64,000 nucleotides of DNA from Bog-473 sp963742035 (GTDB lineage: Bacteria; Actinomycetota; Acidimicrobiia; Acidimicrobiales; RAAP-2): contig CAVUKH010000007.1 in NCBI GenBank assembly GCA_963742035.1, positions 248,001 to 312,000 on the forward strand. The letters are read 5' to 3'. This document shows positions 63,980 to 64,000 of the stretch, one piece after another. The notes below the pieces were generated by a model that ran no database searches, was not told the origin of the DNA, and saw nothing but the letters and a program-made list of their open reading frames with translations. The translations under genes and the position numbers were made by a program. Each line of letters starts with the position of its first letter. Within the stretch, counting starts at the first letter, position 1.

Positions 63980-64000
63980 GCGACCGGAGTGAGAGCCTCA
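63976..64000 (+). CDS. trpB: Start of tryptophan synthase beta chain (3' truncated)
   Basis: An ATG overlapping the trpF stop (ATGA) begins a frame MSDRSESL that runs out of the window. Assignment to trpB is from operon position only; too little sequence is present to recognise the protein. Confidence 0.5.

Noticed and set aside
1..64000. tRNA or rRNA genes
   Set aside because: I looked for T-arm GTTCGA/GGTTCRA-type segments with a following acceptor stem and for rRNA landmarks; the few GTTCGA-like matches are inside clear coding regions such as mltG.

Overview
The window is about 64 kb of high-GC, gene-dense DNA from an actinobacterium. Mycothiol acetyltransferase, a MhuD-type heme oxygenase, a VIT-family transporter, a menaquinone operon and the ruvCAB-yajC-secDF-rel-hisS-aspS-rarA-alaS-ruvX-mltG-aroE gene order all support Actinomycetota. 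A secreted sedolisin carrying GYWLVASDGGIF-type repeats, as I recall them from Acidimicrobiia, makes an acidimicrobial relative my best guess. That last step is inference. No rRNA, tRNA, CRISPR array, transposase or phage gene was recognised.

Layout. 1-2.0 kb: tail of a DUF222/HNH protein and an alpha/beta hydrolase. 2.2-5.3 kb: yebC and ruvCAB. 5.4-7.5 kb: a leader region and an ABC exporter half-transporter. 7.6-10.3 kb (minus): response regulator and PAS histidine kinase. 10.3-11.2 kb: a 0.9-kb gap with strong hairpins. 11.2-24.9 kb: yajC-secD-secF, rel, hisS, aspS, rarA and the S53 peptidase. 25-30 kb: alaS, ruvX, mltG, aroE. 30-36 kb: MscS channel, rodA, bifunctional-nuclease homologue, a small accessory patch, a MhuD-like monooxygenase and a second SEDS gene. 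36-43 kb: ppk, GT-C mannosyltransferase, SAM methyltransferase, YbhN-like and AI-2E-family membrane proteins. 43-49 kb: polyprenol-phosphate mannose synthase, a second two-component system, and the menF-menG-MaoC operon (minus). 49-52.6 kb: VIT transporter, mshD/nth divergent pair, a toxin-antitoxin-like pair. 52.7-64 kb: hisD-C-B-H-A-F, a GroES-like gene, hisI, trpE, ygfZ, four small genes, trpC, trpF and the start of trpB.

How the genes work together. Most neighbours overlap by 4 nt (GTGA/ATGA), so operons are tightly coupled. The last 11 kb is a histidine-tryptophan supraoperon in which trpG and trpD are not present. Wall and envelope functions recur (two SEDS proteins, MltG, Sec translocase, mannosyl transfer from polyprenol phosphate). 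Stress functions include Rel, Ppk, RuvABC, RarA and Nth.

The most consistent unexplained signal is regulatory. At least 16 transcription-unit heads carry a TANNNT hexamer ending 6-9 nt before the start codon, with no ribosome binding site: the pattern expected for leaderless mRNAs. Other items worth a second look are a PIN-domain toxin that seems to have lost catalytic acids, an apparent CTG start for rarA, a GroES-like gene inside the his operon, a C-rich G-poor leader before aspS, and a structured unassigned region before yajC.
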